Notes: generated from the sequence alone by a model not told the origin. Counted from the stretch's first letter, positions 14,001-26,900 are shown. The stretch: DNA of 64,000 nt from Datnioides undecimradiatus (GCA_008933995.1 WARS01000046.1:9686526-9750525), one strand, 5' to 3'. Numbers and translations: made by a program.

Positions 14001-15402
14001 AAATCGATTACAGATAAAAGTTCTTCAACTTTGCACCCAACGGGAATATTTACTGTATCACTCACTGAGGGGTCAAAGCAAATGAAAATATTCTGGGCTT
14101 CCTGTCAGCCGAGAGTACATTACAAAGACCTCTACTGAGATAAAGACATGGCCAGAGACCCTATCACATTTAACGCTAACTTTACTGCAATAGGAAACAT
14201 AAATGTGATGTTAACAATGAGTTAACGTTCAAATTTCTAAGATGCCAATGTCAGTCTGTCAGTAAGTTGATCGATTGATTCGCAAATTATTGTTTTTAAG
14301 TAACTATTAACCAGACCACTGTGAAGTTTTTGGAAACACTTGTGGTCCCCAGAGGAGGAAACCCTTTGACACTTCTATGACCTTCCTCACATTCACATTT
14401 GACATGACTACACAACAACTATATGGGTTGCTATGAAATTTGGTATCTGCCTCTGGATGAATTATGATAACTTTGCTGATCAATATGTCCAACACTTTGC
14501 TTTATGATTAGATACCTAATGGCAATCTCATCAGCTTGTGCCAAAGTCTTAAACGTAGTAAAGACGGTTGTCACTGTGAGCACATTAGCATTGTGATTGT
14601 CAGTATTTAACTCAAAGCAGCGCTGTGCGTAAATACAACCCCCCAGAGTCACTAGCACGGCTGTGGACTCTTAGTCTTGTTATAGATTTAATCCTTTTGG
14701 GACTGAAAGAGCCCACATGGAAAACTGCTGAATTTACAAGCTTGCTTTAAAAACGTACAGTAGCAGTAGAAGAAAAGAAGCACATGTACAGTATATTTAG
14801 CTTTAAATATGGAAGAAAACCTAGGAACATGTTTCAGCTTGTCAGAAACTACTAAAAATATCAGTTTTAGAAAGCATATTTAATCACATATGAAAATAGA
14901 GCACAGGCTAGATAAGACAGAGGGAGGGTCTACAATCCTCTAAAGCACAGATGACACATTGACTTAAATATGATAGCAGGAGCTAAGAGCAGGGTTCGAA
15001 TACCTTGAGAACTACACCCTTCCGTTACTCTATCAGAGATCAATTGCTGAGAGAAGCTCTGCCACCTCCAAGTGTTTTATGAAAGAGACCTTGTCATCAG
15101 CAGCAGCAGTCTAACATCCAGGCTCGCAGGCTTTAAGAGCCTTCTACTCAGTCCTTGGACACATTCCAGCGTAAAATACACCTTACTGCACATTTTCCAT
15201 TGCAAAAGTTGGTCTTTTTCCAAATCTCAATGTATTGATTGAATCTGAAGACTCTAAAAGTGGTAGTGCAGAATTATGTGCTGTTTGCTGACAGCTTTTT
15301 GACAGACATCTTTGGTTGATGGATATTCTTTTTTTTTCTTCAGCTCAACAAATATGGTACCACATTTACAACCAACAGCATTAGTATACCAGACAAGATT
15401 TT

Positions 15403-15441
<39 letters not shown>

Positions 15442-18400
15442 AATACATATATATTTATTATCTGCTTGTTATGTATCACAGTATTCCAGACAATCCAGAC
15501 GTTAAAACTTTTCACTCTGGCAGCTTCATTTAAATTAGGTTAGAAGAACATCTGGGATGGGCCTGTAGTTAATGTTGAGTAACTGTATCCATGTTTTTAT
15601 TAAGTTTTGAGTGGAACATAGAAGCCAATAAAATGCAAGAAAACTGGTGAATATGACAAAGTTTTCAAACCCTCCTCTGTTCACCATGAAAACAGACCGC
15701 CCTGATTATGCATGCAGTGTATAGCAGCGTCTTTCACGGCCACTTACGCTTTTAAGTGCAGGCATTATTTGGTGTGTAAAACATATTACTTTATCATAAT
15801 TCAGCGTTTGAGGGGAGATGTGCTTCAGCCAAAGATGAAAATCAATGCTGAGAACTTATTCTGTGTTAGTGTCCTGATGTGGAGGAGTTTCCGATAGGGT
15901 AATTAAAAATATGTGAAGAGGGATGATTCATTTGTCTGACCTATGATAATGCATATCACGGCTTCACAGCACATCACCCTGAAATAAACTGAACATCTCC
16001 TGGTGAGGTTAAGTGTCAATAGCACAGTAAATTGTTTTGGGAGAGTTCAGACTCTGCCGGTATACGTCCTGCAGCAGAAATATTACTTCTGCACCACTGC
16101 AAAAACCAGTCGCAGTCACCACTGTTTCCTCGTGCAGGTTAATTGGCCAATTGCCCATCTGTATCTTTAAAGCCCCTGCAGATAAACACACTTGTTGACT
16201 GTAGACACACTTATCATGCAATTGACCATTTGCTAAACCCCAGATCCAACCCAGGAACAGGAAAACATCATGTCTGGGTTTGTCAAGCTTTTTATTTTAT
16301 TTAGTTATCTATTTTTCATTTCAAGCTTTTGATTTCTCCCCATGATAAAGCGAGGCACATGAGGCTTCAATAGGAGCAACTCTCTGTATCTAAAGAGTTT
16401 GGAGTGTTTTTGTTAGCCTTTCAAAAGAAAAAATACAAGAAAAAAGTGAAAGACATAAATTACTCTGTCTTTATGTGTTTCAGTGTAACCTGCCAGTAAG
16501 CACGCCCACTTAAATGGCATACAAATTACAGTGGTAACCTAGCGTTATTTCCAAAGGCAAGGGGAAAGTCAATAGGCCATCTTAAAGCTCAGTATCAAGT
16601 ATGTAGCTGTTAAGTTCACAAAAAAGACAGAAAGTATTAATCAAATAATTCATCAAACATTAAAAAGTCACCTGGAAACCGAGATTAACTAAGTGTTAAC
16701 TAAGTGTTTTTAGCTGACAAATCAGCTGAAATCTGCACTCAACTGGCTAAAATGCAAAATCCGATTTTGTTTACATCTGTGTGAGATCAAGGACCCATGG
16801 CGTTATAAAATACTGTAAATTTAAAAGTAAATGTGACACAGTTAACCTGCATTTGTGCTGGCTTGGCAGCCGTAGCAACGTTGGCTAAGGGGGTTGTAAG
16901 CAAGAAAACAAAGAGAGTCAAATATGTAAAAAAAAATACGTGCTCTCAACAGGTATAAATTTCATCAGTAGTAGTAAAGAAGGGAGGAAAATGCCTATTT
17001 CAAGTTCTCAGGTCCCATTGCTTCTAAACAATCTTACCAACATTCACCAGCAATTTCTCAAATAGCCAGCACTTTTCAAGACACTGTATTTTATTGACAG
17101 TTGAAAGCCAGAAAGTACAATAACCCTTAATCACAGGGCACACCCGGAACAATATGAACGCAGCTTGGACTGATCTGCCAGGTTCGAGGTCTGATTTGGC
17201 ACAATGGAACCGTACTTCTTGTCTTGTTCACAGACTCTATTGAAACACATTGAATGAATTGCCAGCCAAGTCAGTGGCCAAGGTGTGATGGCTGTATTGC
17301 TCCAAGCACCGACAAAGAAAGGGAGAGTGAGAGAGAGAGGAGGTGGAGACAGATAAAGAAATGAAAAAGGCAAGAATGACACAGGCCTGGGGGAAAAGAG
17401 ACTGACAAATTAGAGACTGCGAAAAAGAAAAAGCGACAGAAAATCTATAGACTCAGAGCTGAGATTGTGTGTGGCCCTTGTTGAAAGCAGCGCTGTACAT
17501 AAAGGATAGCAAAGCCTTTTTATCTCACTGAGTTGTGGCGATGAGGAGGGAGTCGTGAAGATTATGTTTGTTGCCAGAGTGCAGCAGCCCCGTTCGTTTT
17601 GAACTCAGAGAGCTCTCAAACCGGATATGTTTTAAAAAGCATGATGCATATCTGGCATATTGCAAAATAACTGTGACTGAATACTGCTAACAAAATTATA
17701 TGGGAGTTTAACTAGAATCAGAGAGAGTGGGAGAAGCACTTTACAGAACTGCAATATTTGAACTGAAATGGACAATTTTATTCCAATTTCAAAACCAGTT
17801 CAGTGAAATCATTAAACCCAAGTCAACGGTAAATGTCTTCTATTTTATTGCAATTTGTCAAAATTGACATTTTCCGATCATTTCAGTCGTGGGTCTAAGA
17901 AACTTTTAAGCGTGTTTCTGCACAAACCAGCATTTCAACATTGATTCATCTGTGTTCTCTTTTTCCGAATTGCAATCTTGGATCAAGTATTCACTTCTGG
18001 CTTTGAATGACTGCACGCTTACTGGTTTGCAATCAGGTAACACACACGGCTCACATGCAGAGATACAATTTCTGCATTCATGTCGCAGCTTCCAAGTGGT
18101 AAATTATTCATTACGTCCCTCAATGGTGGAAATGTCACAGGAATGTAGTGGCACAGACAGACAAACACGGTCTCAGATAGCCTATGGCCGCTGTATATGT
18201 CCAATCTTGTTACAGTACATGTATACAATCTTCATCTTGTACTCTTGTTGTGCAAAGATAAGAGAAGACAAGTGGGGTCTGACTGAAGATGGTACACAAA
18301 ATTTATGCTTTGTGTTTAATTATTTGACAGATCAATTAAATATTATATCTATTATTATCTCAATGTAACTGTGCAGTACACTGGATGGCAAAGCTATAAT

Positions 18401-18911
18401 TCTACTCCATTTACTCTATTCAATTGCCTTGCCCACCAACGACATAATTAGCGTTCCATCAACACAAACACCCACTAACCATTCGAAAAAACAGGGAACT
18501 AGCCAATGAAGCGAGGCCATCGGTTGCCATCCTGTTACCTATCACACCATTGGACAATTTAGTCATCATCTCTGTGACAGCAGCTGGTGCGTGTGTGAAC
18601 TGCTATAGACCACAACCATTGCCACAGAGAGTGAGTCACCAGTGACATATGTGTATCTGTGTACGTGTGTGTGAGATAAAGGTGTTGGTAAAAACACCAT
18701 CTGATCTGCTATGATCTCTATGCTCCTGATCTGTTCATAATCTTCCTGTCTGTTCAGCTCACAGCTCACCATGACACATGTTTTACAGTTTGAACGTGTT
18801 TCATATTAACCATCTGAAAACCATTTTAACTGATTTGAAATTAATTAATAATGGAGAAATTTGTCATAAGTATTTTCAACCCTTTGGGACTTTAATGACT
18901 CTATAACAGTT
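11011..18911 (-). other. nkain2: nkain2 intron 1, no gene seen
   Basis: Intronic, AT-rich DNA. The 129-residue minus-strand frame at 12300-12689 is not low-complexity but matches nothing I know and has no exon signature. Around 16691-16708 an 11-base word (TTAACTAAGTG) is tandemly duplicated. Otherwise I see nothing. Confidence 0.55.
15410..15436. repeat. (TA)n microsatellite
   Basis: A run of alternating T and A of about 26 bases that continues into more degenerate ATATTTATAAATACATATAT sequence. Confidence 0.95.
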
Positions 18912-19115
18912 TTTGGGTTTTTTGGGGGGAAATACCCTCATTTAGCTTGTTTGTCAAGTACTATAGACCAGAAGATTGAAACTACTCTCATGTCCGCAGG
19001 ATAAATTCTGTTTGGATTGTTTCTTGACCAGGCGCAGTGACTTATTAAATTGGGCGCTGGTTTTCTGTCACGGTGACAACAAGATTCCAGGAAGTGACTG
19101 CAACCAGTCAAAAAC
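18912..19115 (-). mobile_element. half copy of a foldback repeat element
   Basis: The segment contains diverged versions of words shared by the other copies in this window: GGGAAATAC, ACTCTCATGTC, TTTCTTGACCAGGCGCAGTG and AAGATTCCAGGAAGT. Their order matches the left arm and centre of an abundant fish foldback element as I remember it. The section between the left arm and the centre is deleted. The strand is given relative to the right-arm copies at 28968 and 59429. Confidence 0.55.
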
Positions 19116-22063
19116 ATTAAATGGCATATTTTTTAACCGAAAAGGCCATATTTTCTCAGTTGCCCCATCGCATTAGCAGTGATAGGCATTTCTAAGTGTT
19201 TTCTATCAGTAAGCAAAATGAAAATGATTATTTGCAGCTAATTTCAAACATCTTAAGAAATCAATAACTGCTGCAAATATTTATTTTAAATTAGCCAGTG
19301 CTAATGTGGTCCTTTGACACCAAGAGGAAACTGGTAACCATAAAGGTAACTAATACAACCAGCGCACACTTATACCGCACATACACGCCAATGTGGATCA
19401 CACTGACAAAACTTCACCTGGTAGGACGGCTTATGCTTGACACACGGTGGTGTCAGCTGTAAAGGAGACATATCTCCAGCCTGGATCATTGATCTCTGCT
19501 CAGCTCTGGTGACATCACCTATCTTGCCAATTAACCTGGCTAATGAAGCAGGAGAAAAACTGCTGTTAAGAGTTACATAAGACATCAGTTCCACTACATA
19601 AGACACACTGACCGGTATTGTTTTTCGACTCAGCGAGGTCAACTATCAGGTGGAAGCTCGCACAGCAAAAACAATTATCTCCAGCAGGGGGTAAGCAGAG
19701 AAGCAAGCAGAGGGAGAACGGCTGTCTTTTAATTTGTGGTCAATTAGGTAGCTTTGAACAAAAGGGTGAGTGGGCAATGTGGTTTCCTGTAGCTACCTAC
19801 TGCTAAAACCTCTGCGATAAATATCTCAGTGATATCTCAGCATCTTTATTCTTACATACTGTGCAGACGTGGTGTTTTCTTGTGGTGAAGACATGGATTT
19901 CACCATCGGGAGACTTCTGTCTAAATGTCTGCAGCTATAACAGAGCTAACTGTGCATGGCCAAACTCTAACATACAGTACTGTTAGACCTCCAAGCTCAG
20001 CTAGCGGTGGTATCAGCTGGCTTAGCTATTACAACAGTTAACAGAGCAAAACATGCTGTTGACTATGGCATAGCATTAGTTCCACTGCATTACACACAAT
20101 GACTATCACTGTGACAGCATCTCATTCACAAGCACGCATATACACACACACACACACACTCACAAACCCTCCCTCTTTTTGACCTAGGGATAAATGCAGC
20201 ATCCTCGTTTACAGCACAATGGCGTGTTTCTTGTATGTACCTCACATGTGGCAGTCTCATCCGCATTGTACTGTAGATGCGTTAACTCACACAACGACTG
20301 TTCCTTTTTTGGAATGAATGAATATTTGCATAGAAATGTCCCATTTCGCAGCACAATAGAGCTTTTACAAGCACACCCTCGCACAACGAGGGTCATACAC
20401 ATTAATATCCTTCAGTAAATTAGGTGATTTTCATATATCATGTTCTTTTTGTACAGAATACAAACAAGCACCCATGTATGCAGACACATACAGGGTACCA
20501 TATCTTCAACAGTGTCCTATTCACCATGACAATAGGCCTCCAGTTGGCACACGCTTACTGTACATGACTCCATGAGCCGAGAATGCTACAGCACACGCAT
20601 ATCTACTCGTGTTTATGCATCTGTGGATACACAATGACTCTGTCTATATCACAGTACGTCCTCAGTTTCAACATGTAAAGAAAAAGTCCCCCCTGAGACT
20701 CCCGAACACTGTTGCATTTCATCTTTAGAGAAATAATGGATTTGTTTTGTGGTGTGTAGCATCACTTTGTCTAAACCTCCCTCCTCTGCTTTTACCTAAG
20801 GGTACTGATCTCCTTCACTAGCCTCCAGAGAGCCTTGCCTGAACTTATGTCTCCAACTTTCTTCTTGCTGATACTAAGTGCAGTAATAATGTGCCTTTGG
20901 TTAAATGTAGCCAAGGTGAGGAGCTCAGTAATGGTAGCAATCAACACAGCAAGCACCCACAGAATGACAGCTGGTTAACAAAATTAAAGGCATGCAGTTT
21001 ATACTTAAAATGTATTGTGAAAACATTATATCATAAAATATATATAATATACTAAATTAATACTTGTGTTAAAGTCGTACTATATAAAATATAAAAAATA
21101 ATTCTGATGGATTCTTGATTAATGCTTTAGATAATAAGTTCTCTATGACAAAAATCCATTATACTGTAGCCGTCCTGGAAATTTCTTAACCTGACAGAAG
21201 ATCAGCTTACATTTGGCCATTTTTGTTTGGGAAATAAAAAGGACAAACCAACCTAAATATGATTTTTTTTCTTCATCATTGGCATTGTATATTGATTTAA
21301 TTTTGATATAAAGGATTTACATGACGGAACTAATGGAACTGCTGTTCCTACTCGCACATCCTCACATGTATGCACACATACACGCCTACAGATCCATCCC
21401 TCCCTCCCTATTGTCTTGCCTGGCACCGGTTTCCATTGACACAGATGGTGATGGGAAAACGGGATACAAAGAGGGACAGACAGAGAGGGAATGACAGCAG
21501 CTGATTCCTTGAGTTGATATGTCGTCTGCTCCTCCTTCCCTCCGTCCATACATTTTTTTCCATAAATCACATGTACCTGCCCCATACATCCATCTGCCAC
21601 CCAGCCATCCATCCCTGCTTTACCTCGACTGCCTCAGTTTATCACTCACCAGCCTCCTTCTATCCATCAATGCTCTATATGGACTCTTGGCACTGTCTAA
21701 GAGCTCCAACCAACAGCCATTCATCCAGTCAATCCACCTATTCGTCAATCTGTCCCTCAAACCAGATCCTGCCTTGTATCATGACCTTTTACACACCTAT
21801 TAACTTTTGAAATGTGACCTTTCAGTCATCCATCTTTTCCCCAACATCCATCCATCGATTCACCCGTACCAAGCTCCATGTCTGTTCACTAAGGTAAAAA
21901 CGTGTTTTTCCTGATTTCGAATCTTGACTTGTTTTTTGTTTAGTTTTTTATTTTTTGTTTTCTGTTGAACTCTTTACAAAATTTCAAAAAGCTTTTCTTT
22001 CTTGCGATTGATCTGCCCATTTAGCCTCCTACACACAGGATCAATAGTAATCTTAACACTTAC
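19116..22063 (-). other. nkain2: nkain2 intron 1, exon-proximal part
   Basis: Intronic sequence ending at the nkain2 donor. It contains CA runs near 20145 and a degenerate CATCC-rich patch at about 21590-21860, which is responsible for the overlapping frames there. No other coding signal is visible. Confidence 0.6.
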
Positions 22064-22117
22064 CAGCTGCATGCCACAGATGAAGGCCAAGGTGCACCTG
22101 CCACTACAGCACCCCAT
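22064..22117 (-). CDS. nkain2: Na+/K+-transporting ATPase-interacting protein 2, first coding exon
   Basis: Read on the minus strand, ATG at 22117 gives MGCCSGRCTLAFICGMQL and then a consensus donor (CAGCTG|GTAAGTG). This differs from the mammalian NKAIN2 start, as I remember it, by one residue (Y to C at position 3), and it is closer to NKAIN2 than to NKAIN1, 3 or 4. NKAIN proteins are small four-pass membrane proteins of nerve cells that bind the Na,K-ATPase beta-1 subunit. This exon holds only the N-terminus and the beginning of the first membrane helix. The ATG has a good context (ACCATGG). The exon is 54 nt and ends in phase 0. The next exon, which should begin near V-L-E-R-Q-I-F-D, is not in the window, in keeping with the very long first intron of this gene in vertebrates. 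Confidence 0.93.
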
Positions 22118-22350
22118 GGTGTCCGCCTCCCTCTCTCCAGTGATCCACGTGGAGAAGGAACTCTGGGTAAAGACTCCCAAATCCCCAGCTGGACCTTCAA
22201 AATCCAAAAGCCCCCGGAGGGCCCGTCTGGCTGGCTGGCAGCCCAGGTGGAGGCGCTCCCCGCTCGGCCTCACAGAACAAGAGTGCAGCCCCGGTACTCG
22301 CTGGAGCTCAGGGGAATAAAAGGCTACTACTTCATTCAAATGGAGGTGGG
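22118..22350 (-). promoter_or_regulatory. nkain2: nkain2 5' leader / promoter-proximal region
   Basis: This sequence lies immediately upstream of the nkain2 start codon on the minus strand. It is richer in G+C than the surrounding intron and has no stop codon in the nkain2 frame back to an ATG at 22339. A 74-residue N-terminal extension is therefore formally open. The known family starts at MGCC or MGYC, so I read the stretch as untranslated leader. The transcription start cannot be fixed by eye. Confidence 0.5.
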
Positions 22351-23219
22351 TTGATGACAGGTAAACAGCCTGGAAATGCGACCCCTTGGATTTTCAACAC
22401 ACAGGAGGTCAGGGATCAAAGACGGAAGGTGGGCCTTGGGGGATGATTCAAGTCCACCAATTGTTCTTGATGTATCCACAGAGCTCGGCTGTGCAGACAA
22501 ACCCTTCCCAAGCCCCTTTTGCAACTGAAGGCTGTTCAGCAGCCTGATAAATCAGGTGGTGTGGTGCATTTTGATTGATTGGTCACAGAATGGATTCAGA
22601 TTTCTGACCATGTGGCTCTCTTGACACATAGAAAACTGACTCTCCAGTTAGATCCACACAGGGTCCAGTTGTCATCGCCTTCTGGACTAGAAAGTCCGGT
22701 GTAACACCACGTCCATTGATCGCATCCTTATCAACGCTGAACACGCTGAATTAGCACGGTACAGTAGCCACTTCCATAAAACACCGAGAGACTATAAGAG
22801 CAGGGAGAGGTGGTGAGATTAGATATGGTGTATCCCCCCGATATAAACACTCTTTTGCTGAATAATCCCGAGCAAACGCTACTTGGATTTGGCTAATTTG
22901 TTTTAGGGTGGAGTAAACAAGTGCAAGTGGTCCCTGGCTGGCAGACGAGCTCCTCTCCTCTTGTGTCCTCTCAGGGGAAGTAACAGACATGTAACGGCAA
23001 CATCCTCCTAAAGGTTCACTCACACACACACACCAATAAAATCAAATCGGCGTTTCTGAATCCCAAAAAAAACTGGTTGTAATCCAGTATCTTTGTTTGT
23101 TGGTTTTTTGCCTCCCTCTCAATTTTTTACCCACTCAGAGTGGGATGAGTTAAATTGTTGCTAGGATGTTGTGATATGTCAACAGCCACTGGAAGCTGAT
23201 TTCGGCGTCTCTGTTGGCT
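22351..23219. other. intergenic stretch between divergent transcripts
   Basis: Lies between the nkain2 leader and the CpG-rich stretch. It probably contains regulatory DNA for one or both directions. No coding exon or named repeat is visible. Confidence 0.45.
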
Positions 23220-23369
23220 AATAAGTCCTCCTCCTCCTCCTCCGGTTCATCTCCTCCATCGGCTCCACACGCCGTCAGCCGCCGGTTAGCCGGTCAATTC
23301 ACCGCCTCCTCCGTTACAGCGAATACATCTCTACAACATTAAACAAAAAAGAGAAGAAGACAGGAAAGC
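23220..23369 (+). promoter_or_regulatory. CpG-rich probable promoter, possibly bidirectional
   Basis: The stretch from about 23230 to 23470 has the densest cluster of CpG dinucleotides in the window (GCCGTCAGCCGCCGG, ACGCGCGCGAG and others). Elsewhere CpG is scarce, as expected for methylated vertebrate DNA. A CpG-rich patch followed by an ATG and a consensus donor points to a plus-strand start. Because nkain2 starts about 1 kb away in the other direction, the region may serve both. No TATA box is evident. Confidence 0.55.
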
Positions 23370-23417
23370 ATGTCCACGTTTCGGATGGAGAGGAACAGGC
23401 TGAAATTTCAGGTCGAG
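23370..23417 (+). CDS. candidate first coding exon, unidentified gene or trdn exon 1
   Basis: ATG at 23370 (A at -3) gives MSTFRMERNRLKFQVE, 16 codons, then a strong phase-0 donor (GTCGAG|GTAAGT). I do not recognise the peptide. Two continuations fit. One is the open segment at 23506-23636 after an 88-nt intron, a typical size for a short fish intron. The other is a direct phase-0 join to the triadin exon at 47524, which would place MSTFRMERNRLKFQVE-LSSP before the triadin tail. The second would make this trdn exon 1, but as I recall the mammalian first exon ends in a different phase. Location in CpG-rich DNA supports a real first exon; coding status is inferred. Confidence 0.45.
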
Positions 23418-23505
23418 GTAAGTCTCCAAACGTAACGCGCGCGAGAGGCGACACGAGCGGAAATCACGGTTTAAGTTTAGTTTGTCGTCTCCGGCTTGTC
23501 TTCAG

Positions 23506-23636
23506 AGGAGTGGGAAAGGTGGAGACAATGGGAACCGGGATGGACCAACGGACCGAGAGAGACACAGCCGAGAGGAGCGTCTCCCGCCTGCCATCTGTCA
23601 AGTCAAACACCACGCAACAATGTTTCTCTTCCGGTG
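23506..23636 (+). CDS. candidate second exon of the 23.4-kb transcript
   Basis: It is preceded by a good acceptor (GGCTTGTCTTCAG at 23493-23505) and ends at a good donor (CCGGTG|GTGAGT). In the frame set by the phase-0 donor at 23417 it is open for 43 codons and leaves two bases over (phase 2). The product is basic and polar, with runs such as GKGGDNGNRDG and DRERHSREERLPP, then K-H-H-A-T-M-F-L-F-R. I recognise no domain. It could equally be a non-coding 5' exon. The bases left over are compatible with the candidate exon at 34855, which is weak support because one pairing in three would fit by chance. Confidence 0.35.
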
Positions 23637-24135
23637 GTGAGTTTCGAAATAAAAGCACCCGTGAGTTACAGCTACTCTTAACCTGTGAGCCGAGCAAAAT
23701 CAATAAGTCAATATTGTGCTTTTTCTCAGTGTCTTTGTGACGATGCTTCAAGAGCTTTTAAAATCACACCACGTGGACAAACTTGCGCTTGCATTTTCAC
23801 CTGCAAAGATAACTTTATTGCTTATGATAAAGGTCATAATCGTCATTGGTTTCCAACCTTTGATAAACATATTGTAGAATACATGTTAGTGGGGTCCACC
23901 TGAGGTCCACATGGTTTGCTAGTTACCCAGACCTGATGCGGGATCCAAGTTTGGTTCGGTCCAATAAACTTTATTGAGTCTAACAGCACATGTCTAGTCT
24001 AGATGTGTCTGTCTACACAAGTACTTGAGACTTGAGTGCAGCTGATCAAATCAATAACAAGCTCTGCATTTCTTTTTCCTCTGATTCAAGATGGTGATTG
24101 TGAACAGTGACATCCAGAGGTAATGCTCCTGCAAT

Positions 24136-24172
24136 TTATTTATTTATTTATTTATTATTTATTTTTTGACCT
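24136..24172. repeat. (TTTA)n tract
   Basis: Repeated TTTA/TTATT words in an otherwise unremarkable AT-rich stretch. Confidence 0.85.
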
Positions 24173-25186
24173 GGTAATCAATGGTAGTCAAAATGTGACC
24201 ATCCTGATATTCTTTATGCATATTTGTTCAGTTTGACCCTATTTGGACCGCATCCTCTGACCCCTCCAGGGCTGAATTGCTGTTTTGAACCAGCGCATCT
24301 CAAACTTGGATTGTGGTGTCCTTTCTTCAAGTTCAAAATTGTAGCCTAGTGCATAGTTTGCCGTGCTTGTAGCTCTAATCCAAAACTACCCACATTTGAG
24401 AGGGGCACCATGATTGCATTACATTGTTTTTGTACTTGGCTAGAAATCACAGGCCCCGAGATTAATTACAGTAATACTGTGGACTCTAAATGCACAGCAC
24501 AGCACTGTTTATTTGTAGGATATGACAGGAATTTTATAGTAATTGGACTGAACAGTACAATATGGACAAAACATTGGGGCTATTACTTTGAAGGTTGGAG
24601 AATCTTACTTCCGTCCCTGTCGTAGCTGCCACTGAGTGACTTGATGAGGCTGATGTTCCGCTCGGCAGGGGAGCGGCGGGGCTCTTTTCACTCACTGAGA
24701 CACACAAACATAGACAGAGAGAGAAGGAGCTTTGGTCGGCGTGCAGCTGCTCAAGAACATGGCCTTCAACCATTATTCTCAATGAGGCTCTCTCGCTCTC
24801 TCTCTCTCAGTGGGGAGTCCTGCCTGAGTTGTCAAGATAATCATTTTATCCTCATTTCTCATTCACCTAATTGAAGGCTGAAGGGTTTCCTGATAACCTG
24901 CTATTAAGGCTGAATATTAAAAGAAAAAAGTCCAGAGTGTTTAAAAATTTCAAGTCCTATATTAAAATTGCTCACACTGTCCATCAATTATTGGATAGAG
25001 CCTGGGGTTAACTCTTCAGAGGGTGATTGCCTCATTTATGAATGACACTTAATTTAGCTCAGTAGCTGTGTTGTTCCCACAGTGGCTGGAGTTTAGTGAA
25101 GGCATCAGAGCAGCAGACTACAGGCAAATTAAGGAAAAGAAAAGCTCTTCAAAACACGCAGATTCCTACCAATTAAGGGTGGGGAA

Positions 25187-25188
<2 letters not shown>

Positions 25189-25226
<38 letters not shown>

Positions 25227-25234
25227 TGTGTGCG
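25189..25234. repeat. (TG)n microsatellite
   Basis: About 17 TG units followed by CGCGTGTGTGCG. The alternating purine-pyrimidine run is of the kind able to adopt Z-DNA. Confidence 0.96.
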
Positions 25235-26858
25235 TTATGGGGTTACTTGTGCCACGCCTATAAAATGGCCAGCAGTTTAAACAGACACAGGGGTGTAAGG
25301 GCTATCACTGCTTTAGCTATACAACATAATGGCCTGCTTTCCCCTCACCATCAATCTCTGTCACAGTCTACCCCTCCCACACACACCCAGGAAAACAACA
25401 CATGCATTCAAATACACACAAACAAATGCACGCGCGCACACACACATGCTCACTCGAACCACACGCAGTGCGACAGGAGTTTAATTATGCTGCTAATCTT
25501 GAGTGACAGTGGCATGTATAATGACTGATTCCCCGGGGCCATGTGTCAAAGCATCCACCCATTCATCCATCCATCCCTTCTTCTATTTATCATCTTACCT
25601 CCTTAGCCATCCATCCATAGCCCCATCCGCCCATATTTCCACTCAACTTTTCCCTCTGTGTATCATCGTCATCTCTTCACCTCTCTTTTAATATCATTTC
25701 TTGCTCCTCTTCTCTCTTTCTGTGCCCCCCTTTGTCATTTCTCCGGCCTTTGTAATAGTCGCTCAAACATTCAGCCTCCCTAATTTTCTCTCTGTCGCAC
25801 ATCATCTGTTCTTTCACAAAGGTTGCTGACAGGGCCAATTGGGCCTGTGCCCGAGGGGCTTCTGACCATGGTTCACCTGAGGGTGAGGCCCCAGGTGGTC
25901 AGAGGTTTGTCAGCTCAGTGAGTGAATATATTTCAAATCTCTTTTGAATCTATGGGTGGGAATCTGAGCAAATAGGAAAGCTAATAGCAAAACATGAAGT
26001 CTTTAGTACAGAAACAATTGAAGTTATGGATAATGGTATGAAATAACAGGAAATTAATACTGAGCAAGAATTTTTGGCAACAGTAGTTAAAAATCACTAC
26101 TTTTGTGTGACCAAATGTGAATATTTTCTGGTTTTCATCTTTAATGATACACAATATGCATTCGTGTTTTTGGATGATGTTTGGACAAAATTAGACGTGA
26201 AGAGGACATCCTAGAATCTGGGATCTTGGACTAAACATGTTTCACTATTTTTTGTCCTTTTATAGACAAAGTGATTAATTGTTTATTAAAAAAAATGTTT
26301 TGCAAGCAAAAATTAATAATAAAAGTAAAGGTTAGCTTCAGTAGACATAAACAATAAACAATATTATCAAAGTTTGTTAGTATCCAAGCTTCTTTAATTA
26401 AAAATGTTTTCCATACATATGTCTTTGTATCATTTTAATTAATTAATTACATTTCACACAGTGTTTTGAAACAAAATTTGGAGCATTGATTGGGTTTACT
26501 CCACATAAGTTGATGACAAAAAAATCTTTGAATACTTGTGGCTTGTTCAGTCAATTGTATTATTGGTAACTGCATCAAGTCACAAACCCACAAACAAAAA
26601 TTAAATGAACATCAGCATTAAAAAGAGTTTGGGTTGTGGAAATCAGTCAATAGCTGCTGGAGCTTTCAGCCATGTTGCACGATCTTCATCAGCAGATGCA
26701 GTTGACTAGTCACCAAGAAACTGTGGAGAAAAAAATCATAGACTTAAAAGACATGTCATCAGTTTAAAGGTAAAAAAATACACTTGGCAGGAAGCTGTTG
26801 TTGCAGTCTCTTCCTTCATTTGAAAAAAACTATACTGCTTTACCAACACATGCTGCTT

Positions 26859-26900
26859 TCCTGTCATGTCAATAAAGCTTATTTGAATTTGATTTTGACT
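26859..26900 (+). mobile_element. LINE-like 3' tail
   Basis: The words TGTCAATAAAGCTTATTTGA and ATTTGAATTTGATTTTGA form the kind of terminal sequence seen at the 3' ends of L2-type retroposons in fish genomes. Only the end is recognisable; no coding part precedes it. Assignment is from memory of the motif. Confidence 0.4.

Noticed and set aside
22002-22319. Plus-strand frame of 105 residues over the nkain2 exon
   Set aside because: It is the antisense shadow of the nkain2 exon and leader; the minus strand has the recognisable protein and donor.
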